Shown here: in pieces, positions 42,716-50,312 of the stretch
How the letters are laid out: the number at the start of each line of letters is the position of its first letter
Numbering within the stretch: position 1 is the first letter of the stretch
Origin: an uncultured Bacteroidota bacterium
Lineage (GTDB): Bacteria > Bacteroidota > Bacteroidia > Flavobacteriales > Flavobacteriaceae
Length of the DNA stretch: 64,000 nt
NCBI GenBank assembly: GCA_902546725.1
Contig: CACCLB010000010.1
Coordinates: forward strand, 1-64,000
Direction: 5' to 3'
The notes under the pieces: generated by a model
Seen by the model: only the letters and a program-made list of their open reading frames with translations
Databases searched by the model: none
Told to the model about the DNA's origin: nothing
Translations under genes and position numbers: made by a program

Positions 42716-42731
42716 GTGAAATTTATATTCT

Positions 42732-43151
42732 ATGTCCTTTTCAAATTTGTATTCATCTGGATTTAAACAACGAAACAGAGATCACTTTGCTTCTATTGTA
42801 AGAATAGCCCTTTCAGATGGTGTTATATCCAAAGAAGAAGAAGCCTTTATCAACAGAACGGCCATTAATTTAGAAATTGAAGAACAGGAAGTTGAGACCA
42901 TAAAAGCCAATTTAGACAACTACCCCATCAACCCTCCATCAACTGAACAAAGACGTTTAGAGAGACTTTACGATCTTGCCCGAATGGTTTTTGCTGATCA
43001 AATAGCTGATGAAGCAGAGAAAAAAATTATGAATCGTTTGATCATTGGACTCGGTTTTCCACATGAAGAGGTGGAAGACATCATCAATCAATCTTTTGAA
43101 CAAATTCAAAAAGGAAGTGATGAAGACGAGTTTGTCGCTTCATTTAAATAA
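42732..43151 (+). CDS. TerB-family (tellurite resistance B-like) protein
   Basis: This all-helical 139-residue protein shows the TerB pattern: HFASIVRIALSDGVISKEEE (helix-acidic turn), EEQEVETIKANLDNYPINPP, and a second RLERLYDLARMVFADQIADE repeat with the acidic D-x-x-x-x-x-E ligands. TerB domains bind metal and occur in stress-response or membrane complexes; here it is isolated, with no ter operon. The long acidic C-terminal QKGSDEDEFVASFK tail is unremarkable. Function is unknown. Confidence 0.85.
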   Translation: MSFSNLYSSGFKQRNRDHFASIVRIALSDGVISKEEEAFINRTAINLEIEEQEVETIKANLDNYPINPPSTEQRRLERLYDLARMVFADQIADEAEKKIMNRLIIGLGFPHEEVEDIINQSFEQIQKGSDEDEFVASFK

Positions 43152-43162
43152 AGTAGTTTGAT

Positions 43163-43390
43163 TTAAGATTCGAGCTTCACCTTCATCACAATTGCCTCTC
43201 CAATAAGACCAATGCCTGCATTAAAAGTGGCAAGTGCTCCTGTTCCCCAATAAAACCAATTAAAATCATTTTGAGACTTAAAAATAATTGCCTCTCCCAA
43301 AAGAGACAAGCCTAAGCCTAAAAGCAACATTCCTCCAATTGAAAACAGTAACCAGTTTACTTTGGTTTTTTTTCTTTTTGCTAAATCCAT
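43163..43390 (-). CDS. Small two-helix membrane protein, hypothetical
   Basis: From ATG 43390 the protein has 75 residues: a basic N-terminus (MDLAKRKKTKVNWL), a first membrane helix (LLFSIGGMLLLGLGLSLLGE) and a second around WFYWGTGALATFNAGIGLIG. The two halves share L-G-x-x-x-L/I-G-E-A-I motifs (LLGEAIIFK and LIGEAIVMK), suggesting an internal repeat. I recognise no family. It lies 11 bases before the lipoprotein gene on the same strand and could be cotranscribed with it. Confidence 0.7.
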   Translation of the reverse strand: MDLAKRKKTKVNWLLFSIGGMLLLGLGLSLLGEAIIFKSQNDFNWFYWGTGALATFNAGIGLIGEAIVMKVKLES

Positions 43391-43400
43391 ATTTGTAAAA

Positions 43401-43835
43401 TTAATAAGGGACAAAATCCGTTAGTGTATATCCAATTTCTTCATCAGCAATCCTTTCGCTAATGTCAAAATAAATGTACGAAGGAAATCCGTATTCATCG
43501 TCATACTGAATCTCCTCAACCACTGGATTCAACTTTCGCTGCTCCTCTATATAAAGGAAAAAACCGTCTATTGTACGAAAAGAACTGTCATTTAGTTCTT
43601 CAAACGGTACACCTGCAACACTAATTACTTTGTTGTCTCGAACCTGAATACGTTTAGGTTGAGTATAGTCAACTATACAAAAACAACTGATTTGAAGGGT
43701 GAAATCGTAATTACTAAAGCCATAGGAAGCCCATTTTTCAGCTTCTGCTCCTAGATTTGAAGATTCATCATCCTTCTCACAGGAAAAGCTTAAACACAAA
43801 AAGAAAACTATTGGAAAAATACGGAAGCATTTCAT
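43401..43835 (-). CDS. DUF6174-like lipoprotein
   Basis: ATG 43835 begins a lipoprotein signal (KCFRIFPIVFFLCLSFSCEK, lipobox SFSC). The body of about 125 residues has the WASYGFSNYDFTLQISCFC motif and VRDNKVISVAGVPFEELN, then IEEQRKLNPVVEEIQYDDEY and YGFPSYIYFDISERIADEEI. This resembles the DUF6174 family of small exported proteins, whose function is unknown. The CFC pair could form a disulfide. It follows, on the minus strand, the cytochrome c gene region after about 50 bases. Confidence 0.78.
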   Translation of the reverse strand: MKCFRIFPIVFFLCLSFSCEKDDESSNLGAEAEKWASYGFSNYDFTLQISCFCIVDYTQPKRIQVRDNKVISVAGVPFEELNDSSFRTIDGFFLYIEEQRKLNPVVEEIQYDDEYGFPSYIYFDISERIADEEIGYTLTDFVPY

Positions 43836-43887
43836 CTTGATAATTTTAATAGATAAGGGCAATTATTATGCCATTTAAAAGAGAATG

Positions 43888-46800
43888 CTAGGCCTCTAAC
43901 CTCTTTGACCTAAAGTAAGATACCACTGCCAATACAGCCACAACGACTATAGAATAATACACAAAGTTGGGTGTAATGATTTTATCTCCACTGGCATAAG
44001 AATGGAGACCAACCAAATAAAAATTGACACCAAAGTAGGTCATTAAAATACTGGCAAAGGCAACCACGCTCATCAAATTAAAAATCCAAGGACCACGGAG
44101 GCCTGGAATCAAACGCATATGTATCACAAAGGCGTAAACCATAATGCTGATTAATGCCCAGGTTTCTTTAGGATCCCATCCCCAATAACGGCCCCAACTT
44201 TCATTTGCCCACATACCGCCTAAAAAGTTTCCTATAGTAAGCATGATCAGTCCAACTGTCAGAGCCAGCTCGTTAATGATGGTCAGTTCTTTGATCTGAA
44301 GTTTGATTTTCTTTTTATTCTTGGATGAGGCAATAATCATTAATAGCAAGGAAACCCCGCCAATGATCATACCCAACGCAAAAGGACCATAACTTCCCAC
44401 GATTACAGCTACGTGTATCATCAGCCAATAGCTGTCCAAGACAGGTTGCAAGTTCGCAATGGCTGGATCCATCCAGTTCCAATGTGCTATCATCAGTATC
44501 ATCCCTGCCACAAAGGCTGTTGAGGCCATAGTAAGTGTTGACTTTCTTCCAAAGACCAACCCGAAGAACTGTGTTGCCCAAGCTACATAAATCATGGATT
44601 CGTATGCGTCACTCCAGGGTGCATGGCCCGATATAAACCAACGAGCTGCCAATCCTCCAGTATGGAGAATAAACAACAGAAGTAGGATGATTTTAAATGT
44701 TTGTACCAGCCATGAAATTAGTCTGTTTGATTGAAAGATTTGTACAATGAGGATAACAAAAAAGAGGGTGCCAGCATAAATATACCAGCTGTAGAGTTTC
44801 TTAAAAATATCGTATTTATTGTAAAGTATTTCTGCCTTTACTTTGTCTTCAGAGGGCAGTACTTCACTCCCAAATTTCTTTTGGAAACCATAAACACTCT
44901 CTAATAAATTATCTGCCTGGCTGTAGTCTCCATCTTGTTGTGCCAGTCGCAATGACTGAAAATAGAGCGGTAAGATGTTTTTAACATAAAGTGAATCCTT
45001 AGCTTTAAAATTAGCTTCATTCAACTCAGGATAGGAAACCCATTTATTGTTGGGATCATTTGGAACAGGAAAAATACGCATGATTTTTCCTTCTAATGCA
45101 GAGTACAATAAATTGACACGTTTATCGACTTCAATAAAATCCTTTTGGAACTGATTGGGTACAGCAGCCCGATAGGCCTCCTCTAATTGAGTCGCTATTT
45201 TGTAGTTCCCCTCTGTATCAAAAAATGAAAGCAAAGGAGCATACTTTTCTTTTTTTCCCATGGATGTGAGGCTTCTCAAGCTGTCATTTCCCCTTTTTAA
45301 ATAAATCATGGGTACATTATACCAAACTGCAGGAGTATTCATGATGGACAATAAAACCTGATCCGAATTAAGCCCTTTATAAGTATCTGACTTACTCACT
45401 TTACGCAACAGTTCAGAGGAAAAAGTATTGGCAGGCTTCATCCTTCCTCCTGAATCCTGAATAATAAGTGAACCAAATTTTTCAGCATGTTCTAGTGAAA
45501 AGGCATCTGCAAGTATAATGGAATCAAAGTCTATCGCTGCTTGTTGCGTATGGGTTTGTTCTTGAGCTATAGCAGCATTACTTGAAAAAACAAAAGCTAG
45601 AAGCACAATAGCAAATAATTTTTTCTTTAGGTTAATTTTATCCAAACTACGAGAAAGGTCTTTAAATCGAGTTTTACCGATAAAGAAAATCCCAATCATA
45701 CTGAGGTACAACAGCATATAGCCGGCATAGGTCAAAAAAGTTCCCCACCAATCGTGATTAACAGAGAGTATGGTACCTTTTTCATCAGGATTAAAAGAAG
45801 CTTGAAAAAATCGATAGCCCTTGTAGTCCAAAACATGGTTCATATAAATATCGTAGTCAAATACCTCCTCATCCTCAACGGTAATCTTACTCATAAATGA
45901 CGCATAGCTATTTTCGGTACCTGGATATTTTTCTGCGACAAAGTCGTTTAAACGAATGGCAAAAGGCAACTCAACTGGGAGTGAGCCAAATTGCAGGTAG
46001 AAATCCAAGCCTCCAACACTTAATTGTTTGGGGTCGTTGGTCACTCCTTTACCACCTAACAAAGTAATTAATGCAGTATCTTCCGCTGTAGTCACCTCCA
46101 GTCTCAAAGCGTTTTGAACAGCTTCACCTTGAGTATCCGCCTTTACAATATCAAATTTACCTCTAAGAGCAGGCTCTGGAATTACAAATTGAAAGTTGGG
46201 CAAAGTGTAAAGCGATCGGAGTTGTAATGGAGTTTCTTGATTGGCCTCTAGTGTTCCTTGAAACTGATCCGCCATCCTCATAAACTGACCTGCAAAAGGA
46301 GAATCAATTGTATAAAGTCCATTTTCAAGTTTGATGTTAATTGCACCGTCTTGTCGTTTGTTTAGGGTAAAAAGAATATTGTGAATATTCACAATCTCAC
46401 CTTCTTTGATATAGTGGTCATGTCGATTGCCATCACCAGCTTCAACAATTTTTAAATAGCGCTCACCGGTCTCATCTAAGACTAAACCCTCAGTGGCATT
46501 TTCCATAAAGTCAACATAGCGAATGCTGAACTGCTGACCGTTAAAATCGTTTTCCCAACTGAAATTATTGTTGACGTGTTCTGAAAGTAAAAGGTCACCT
46601 TCCAGCTTTTTCCTTCTCGGCTGACCGTTGATCTCACCATCTACAAAAACAGTAAGGTAGGTCTTCTCTGACAGAAACTGATTTTCAGTTACCCCTTCGC
46701 GTATGGGCATGACCCCTTCGTAACCAAAATATCGAGTAACAAAGGCTCCTAGTAAAATCAATAAAAAAGAGAGATGCAATGCAAGCACTGCCCATTTTTC

Positions 46801-47034
46801 CTTTCTCAACAGGCGGTATTTAAAAATATTACCGACAAAATTAACAGCCATTAAAACCATCAACAACTCAAACCACCAAGCATTATAGATCCAAATTTTT
46901 GCAGTATCAGTACTGTACCAACTTTCAATAAATGTCCCAAAAGCCATAGCGGTGGGATACAACAAAAACAATAAGGCAGTTAAGCGTGTTGAGAATAGTA
47001 AGTTTACTAAGCGATCTTTCATCAAAAACGGCAT
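43888..47034 (-). CDS. Cytochrome c biogenesis ResB-CcsA fusion protein
   Basis: This 1048-residue membrane protein delivers and ligates heme to apocytochromes c in the system II pathway. The N-terminal third is ResB/CcsB-like (FSTRLTALLFLLYPTAMAFG, then a large periplasmic region). The C-terminal third is CcsA: the heme-handling WWD motif reads WANESWGRYWGWDPKETW (near residue 945), with histidines in LFILHTGGLAARWF, LMIHVAVIVGSYGPF and VIHMRLIPGLRG. The fused architecture is common in Bacteroidota and epsilonproteobacteria. TTG 47037, ATG 47034 and ATG 47022 are possible starts. A small membrane gene precedes it by 50 bases. Confidence 0.94.
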   Translation of the reverse strand: MPFLMKDRLVNLLFSTRLTALLFLLYPTAMAFGTFIESWYSTDTAKIWIYNAWWFELLMVLMAVNFVGNIFKYRLLRKEKWAVLALHLSFLLILLGAFVTRYFGYEGVMPIREGVTENQFLSEKTYLTVFVDGEINGQPRRKKLEGDLLLSEHVNNNFSWENDFNGQQFSIRYVDFMENATEGLVLDETGERYLKIVEAGDGNRHDHYIKEGEIVNIHNILFTLNKRQDGAINIKLENGLYTIDSPFAGQFMRMADQFQGTLEANQETPLQLRSLYTLPNFQFVIPEPALRGKFDIVKADTQGEAVQNALRLEVTTAEDTALITLLGGKGVTNDPKQLSVGGLDFYLQFGSLPVELPFAIRLNDFVAEKYPGTENSYASFMSKITVEDEEVFDYDIYMNHVLDYKGYRFFQASFNPDEKGTILSVNHDWWGTFLTYAGYMLLYLSMIGIFFIGKTRFKDLSRSLDKINLKKKLFAIVLLAFVFSSNAAIAQEQTHTQQAAIDFDSIILADAFSLEHAEKFGSLIIQDSGGRMKPANTFSSELLRKVSKSDTYKGLNSDQVLLSIMNTPAVWYNVPMIYLKRGNDSLRSLTSMGKKEKYAPLLSFFDTEGNYKIATQLEEAYRAAVPNQFQKDFIEVDKRVNLLYSALEGKIMRIFPVPNDPNNKWVSYPELNEANFKAKDSLYVKNILPLYFQSLRLAQQDGDYSQADNLLESVYGFQKKFGSEVLPSEDKVKAEILYNKYDIFKKLYSWYIYAGTLFFVILIVQIFQSNRLISWLVQTFKIILLLLFILHTGGLAARWFISGHAPWSDAYESMIYVAWATQFFGLVFGRKSTLTMASTAFVAGMILMIAHWNWMDPAIANLQPVLDSYWLMIHVAVIVGSYGPFALGMIIGGVSLLLMIIASSKNKKKIKLQIKELTIINELALTVGLIMLTIGNFLGGMWANESWGRYWGWDPKETWALISIMVYAFVIHMRLIPGLRGPWIFNLMSVVAFASILMTYFGVNFYLVGLHSYASGDKIITPNFVYYSIVVVAVLAVVSYFRSKRLEA

Positions 47035-47088
47035 CAATCAGGCTGCAAATATACAGTATGTCAGCCAAATAAAAGAACTGAATACTGA

Positions 47089-47373
47089 TTAAAAAAGTAA
47101 ATTAAACGCCAGTAAAAGAAGCTCAAGAAGCAAGCCATAAAATAAAAAAACAAAGCTTGTTTTTCTTGGCATTTGGCCCAAAATACTGGTTAGATAAAAC
47201 ATCGCCCCTGCCACACATAGGAGCATTTGGGTAAAATTGAATAGACTCATCCCCTTAAGCGTAATGTAATAAACCGCAAATCTTCCAACACAAGACAATA
47301 GAATGATGGCAAGAGGTATGACTAAATAAAAGTGACTGAGATAAAAGTCTTCAACAGATTTGTAGAGTTTCAT
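47089..47373 (-). CDS. Small three-helix membrane protein, hypothetical
   Basis: A 94-residue hydrophobic protein with three probable membrane helices (LVIPLAIILLSCVGRFAVYY; FTQMLLCVAGAMFYLTSIL; FVFLFYGLLLELLLLAFNLL). I recognise no characterised family. It lies upstream of the ResB-CcsA gene in the same direction at 50 bases, so a role in cytochrome or membrane biogenesis is possible but only by position. Confidence 0.75.
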   Translation of the reverse strand: MKLYKSVEDFYLSHFYLVIPLAIILLSCVGRFAVYYITLKGMSLFNFTQMLLCVAGAMFYLTSILGQMPRKTSFVFLFYGLLLELLLLAFNLLF

Positions 47374-47540
47374 GAGGTAAGTTTTGGTCTCATAAAATTA
47401 ATGAATTTATCTCAAAAAAAAAAATGAAATTTTGGATATTCCAGCTTAAAAGAGCTGTCTGAATAACTTACAGTATTAGAATATAAATCGATTTAAAGTT
47501 TGGACTGCTCCCTTTGGTTTTATTATTTTTACAACAATCT

Positions 47541-48299
47541 ATGAGACTATCTTTAATTGGTTCAGGGAAGCTAGGACAACAACTCTATCGAGTATTTTCA
47601 GAATGTGCTGAAATTGAATTGGTTCAATGGATGGATCGTTCTGCTACTGAGACCTCAACTGCTGAAGGCATATCAATTGTAAAACAAGTTGAAGAGTTGC
47701 TCGAAGTTGATTGTTTCCTACTCACAGTCAATGACGAAGTTATAGGAATGCTTGCCGCTAAGCTTCCAACAAATTCTCTAGTAATTCACACTTCAGGAGC
47801 TACTGAAATAAGTGTGTTTTCAGATCACAATCGGAGGGGTGTTTTTTATCCTATCCAAAGCTTTAGTTACGAGCGTAGTGTAGCCTTTTCAGAGCTCCCT
47901 ATAGGGATAGAAGCTTCCAACAGCAAGGATTTAAAATTTTTAGAAAAACTAGCCTTAGCGATTCAAGCCAAGCCTGTTCATCTGGATTCAGCTCAACGAA
48001 AAGCCTTAAACCTTTCGGCTGTTTTGGTCAACAATTTTAGCAATCATCTCTTTACAGAAGCAGCACAAATCTGTGAAGAAAATAAAATTCCTTTTGAGCT
48101 GCTAAAACCCCTCATCAAGGAAACCGTTGATAAATTGGATGATTTGAGTCCCAAAAGGGCACAAACTGGACCAGCATTAAGGGAAGATCGTAAAACCATA
48201 AGTGCTCACCTCAGTATGATTGAAAACTCAGAATTAAAGAAACTTTACACGCTTTTTACAAACAGCATCACTAATCACTATAAAAATGAAAAACTATAA
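47541..48299 (+). CDS. Rossmann-like DUF2520 oxidoreductase
   Basis: A 252-residue NAD(P)-type protein. The dinucleotide motif LSLIGSGKLGQQLYRVF opens the sequence; LVIHTSGATEISVF and FYPIQSFS are in the Rossmann domain, and NFSNHLFTEAAQICEENKIP lies in the helical DUF2520 domain. The fold is that of pyrroline-5-carboxylate reductase/F420-dependent reductase relatives, but the substrate is unknown. ATG 47541 is preferred to an upstream TTG/ATG at 47514, which would add 9 hydrophobic residues ahead of the Rossmann strand. It overlaps the next gene by 14 bases and heads the eight-gene series. Confidence 0.86.
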   Translation: MRLSLIGSGKLGQQLYRVFSECAEIELVQWMDRSATETSTAEGISIVKQVEELLEVDCFLLTVNDEVIGMLAAKLPTNSLVIHTSGATEISVFSDHNRRGVFYPIQSFSYERSVAFSELPIGIEASNSKDLKFLEKLALAIQAKPVHLDSAQRKALNLSAVLVNNFSNHLFTEAAQICEENKIPFELLKPLIKETVDKLDDLSPKRAQTGPALREDRKTISAHLSMIENSELKKLYTLFTNSITNHYKNEKL

Positions 48300-48810
48300 A
48301 CATCTGTTACCAAAAATCAAGACCTTTATTTTTGATGTAGATGGTGTACTTACCGATGGAAAAATTTTAATCAATTCGGACGGTGAATTAATTCGCTCTT
48401 TTGACACCAAAGACGGTTATGCGATGAAATGTGCACTTGTTAAAGGATTTAAAATAGTAATTATCACAGGTGGGCGAAATGAAGCCGTACGTGAACGTTT
48501 TAAAGAATTAGGGGTTATTGATATTTATCTCGGTGCCCACCACAAACTAGACGCTTATCAAGACCTCATGGATAATTACGATCTCAATCCAGAAGAAATT
48601 CTATATATCGGTGACGATATACCTGACATCCCTGTGATGGAAAAAGTAGGCCTCGGTTGCTGCCCAGCTGATGCTGCCTCTGATGTAAAAGCAATGGCAG
48701 ACTATGTGTCCCACAAAAAAGGAGGAGAGGGCTGTGTTCGAGAACTGATTGAACAGGTGTTAAGAGTACAAGGAAAATGGAGTTTAGACATAGGAGCGGG
48801 TAAAGACTAA
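48286..48810 (+). CDS. KdsC-like HAD phosphatase (KDO-8-phosphate phosphatase family)
   Basis: A C0-type HAD hydrolase of 174 residues. Motif I is IFDVDGVLTDGKILINSDGE with both aspartates; motif II is IITGGRNEAV; motif III lysine is in LGAHHKLDAY; motif IV is YIGDDIPDIPVMEKVG. These are the KdsC signatures, which dephosphorylate KDO-8-phosphate in lipopolysaccharide core synthesis; some relatives act on neuraminate-9-phosphate. It is 14 bases overlapped with the DUF2520 gene. No kdsA or kdsB is in the window. Confidence 0.93.
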   Translation: MKNYKHLLPKIKTFIFDVDGVLTDGKILINSDGELIRSFDTKDGYAMKCALVKGFKIVIITGGRNEAVRERFKELGVIDIYLGAHHKLDAYQDLMDNYDLNPEEILYIGDDIPDIPVMEKVGLGCCPADAASDVKAMADYVSHKKGGEGCVRELIEQVLRVQGKWSLDIGAGKD

Positions 48811-48815
48811 ACAGC

Positions 48816-49397
48816 ATGAATACAAAGTCTTACGAAATTATTCTAGCTTCAGGCTCCCCAAGAAGAAGAGCCTTTTTTGAGGATATGGGAATTCCTTTCA
48901 CTCGAAAAGTCATTCCAGTTGAGGAAGTTTTTCCCAAATCGCTTTCAGGTAAAGCCATAGTGGAACATCTTGTCAAATTGAAAGCAGCACCTTTTAAGTC
49001 AATCATTAAAGAAAAGCAGCTTGTAATTACCGCAGATACTATTGTTTGGCATCAAAACCAATGTCTAGGCAAACCCAAAAATAAAAGAGAAGCTGAACAA
49101 ATGCTCAGTACACTTTCGGGAAGTACCCATCAAGTCATGACAGCGGTTGGATTTTTACAAAAAGACAAATGGGACAGTATTTGCTGTAGTTCAGAAGTAC
49201 GTTTTACCAAACTCAGCCCCAAAGCAATTGATGAGTATATCGCTACCGGTTCCCCCATGGATAAAGCAGGAGCTTACGGAATCCAAGACTCGTTTGGAAT
49301 GCTTTACATTGATTCAATTCAAGGAAGCTATACGAATATCATCGGCTTACCAGTGGCCCAAGTGCAAAAAAAATTAGAAGAAATTTTAAAGAAATGA
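48816..49397 (+). CDS. maf: Maf family nucleotide pyrophosphatase
   Basis: Maf proteins hydrolyse non-canonical or dTTP/UTP-type nucleotides and were once called septum formation inhibitors. ILASGSPRRRAFFEDMG at the N-terminus and VITADTIVWHQNQCLGKPKN mid-sequence are the conserved triphosphate site. SGSTHQVMTAVGF and DKAGAYGIQDSFGMLYI end the active region. The length of 193 is standard. It lies 5 bases after the phosphatase gene and before an exported lipoprotein, the same order as in many flavobacteria. Confidence 0.95.
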   Translation: MNTKSYEIILASGSPRRRAFFEDMGIPFTRKVIPVEEVFPKSLSGKAIVEHLVKLKAAPFKSIIKEKQLVITADTIVWHQNQCLGKPKNKREAEQMLSTLSGSTHQVMTAVGFLQKDKWDSICCSSEVRFTKLSPKAIDEYIATGSPMDKAGAYGIQDSFGMLYIDSIQGSYTNIIGLPVAQVQKKLEEILKK

Positions 49398-49431
49398 GAA
49401 TCATTTTAAAAAATCCAATACCTTCATACAC

Positions 49432-50307
49432 ATGAAACATCTAATCATTTGTTTATTGGCATTGATTTTAGGATGCCAATCCCCAACAAACAGTTCAACT
49501 TCAGATCAAAACTTTCGGCTTACTACATACTTTAAAAACTATTGGTTTGACGGAACCGCTGAAATCAGCAGTTTTAAACTTGTTCAATCGCATTACGGTG
49601 AAGCCCGTGAGGGAGAAGCTGTTCTAATCTTTGTTACAGAAGATTTCCTTACCAAAGAGCAGGTTAAAGCAAATCAAAAATCTGAAAAATCGAAAACTGT
49701 TTTAAAACTGAATCGGACAAAAAACTTTGTAACGGGTATTTACCCCTACTCCATCATGAACAGCTCGTTTACTTATCTAGGAGAAAAAGATCCTTTAGCT
49801 AAAATCACGACTTCAATTCAGGAATGGTGTGGTCAGGCATATCTTCAACTCAACAAAAAAAACAGACTTCAAATAGAGAGTCATTCCTACTTTGAAGGAG
49901 AAGCAGATCAAAACATCAATCTAAAAAATGGACTTACTGAAGACGAGTTATGGCATTGGATTAGAACAAATCCTGAACTTCTTCCTCAAGGAGAATTGGA
50001 GGTACTTCCAGCCTTTGAGTATTTAAGACTCCTCCATATACCTATAAAATTTTATGCAGCAACAGCAGTAGTTGAAGTCAATGAAAAGCATTACAGCTAT
50101 CACCTTAGCTATAAAGAATTAAATCGCAAACTGAAAATTGATTTTGAAAAAACAGCTCCATATGCACTCATCGGTTGGCAAGAGATTGATTTAAATGACC
50201 AAAACAAAACAACTACAGCTACTAAAATCAATACAGTAAAATTACCTTATTGGCAACTCAATCATTTGGGAGATGAACGTTTTAGAGACTCATTAGGGTT
50301 AAACTGA
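49432..50307 (+). CDS. Conserved lipoprotein downstream of maf
   Basis: A 291-residue exported lipoprotein (MKHLIICLLALILGCQS, lipobox ILGC). The mature part has YWFDGTAEISSFKLVQSHYG, FLTKEQVKANQKSEKSKTVL and QEWCGQAYLQLNKK blocks, together suggesting a beta-rich ligand-binding domain. Databases often mislabel such proteins as septum formation inhibitor Maf because of the neighbour; it shows no Maf motif. The function is unknown. It sits 5 bases before the PIG-L gene, so it may serve the same envelope pathway. Confidence 0.8.
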   Translation: MKHLIICLLALILGCQSPTNSSTSDQNFRLTTYFKNYWFDGTAEISSFKLVQSHYGEAREGEAVLIFVTEDFLTKEQVKANQKSEKSKTVLKLNRTKNFVTGIYPYSIMNSSFTYLGEKDPLAKITTSIQEWCGQAYLQLNKKNRLQIESHSYFEGEADQNINLKNGLTEDELWHWIRTNPELLPQGELEVLPAFEYLRLLHIPIKFYAATAVVEVNEKHYSYHLSYKELNRKLKIDFEKTAPYALIGWQEIDLNDQNKTTTATKINTVKLPYWQLNHLGDERFRDSLGLN

Positions 50308-50312
50308 GAACT

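Noticed and set aside
49432-50307. Second Maf (septum formation inhibitor) gene
   Set aside because: The protein is a lipoprotein without any Maf motif; the label would come only from the neighbouring maf gene.
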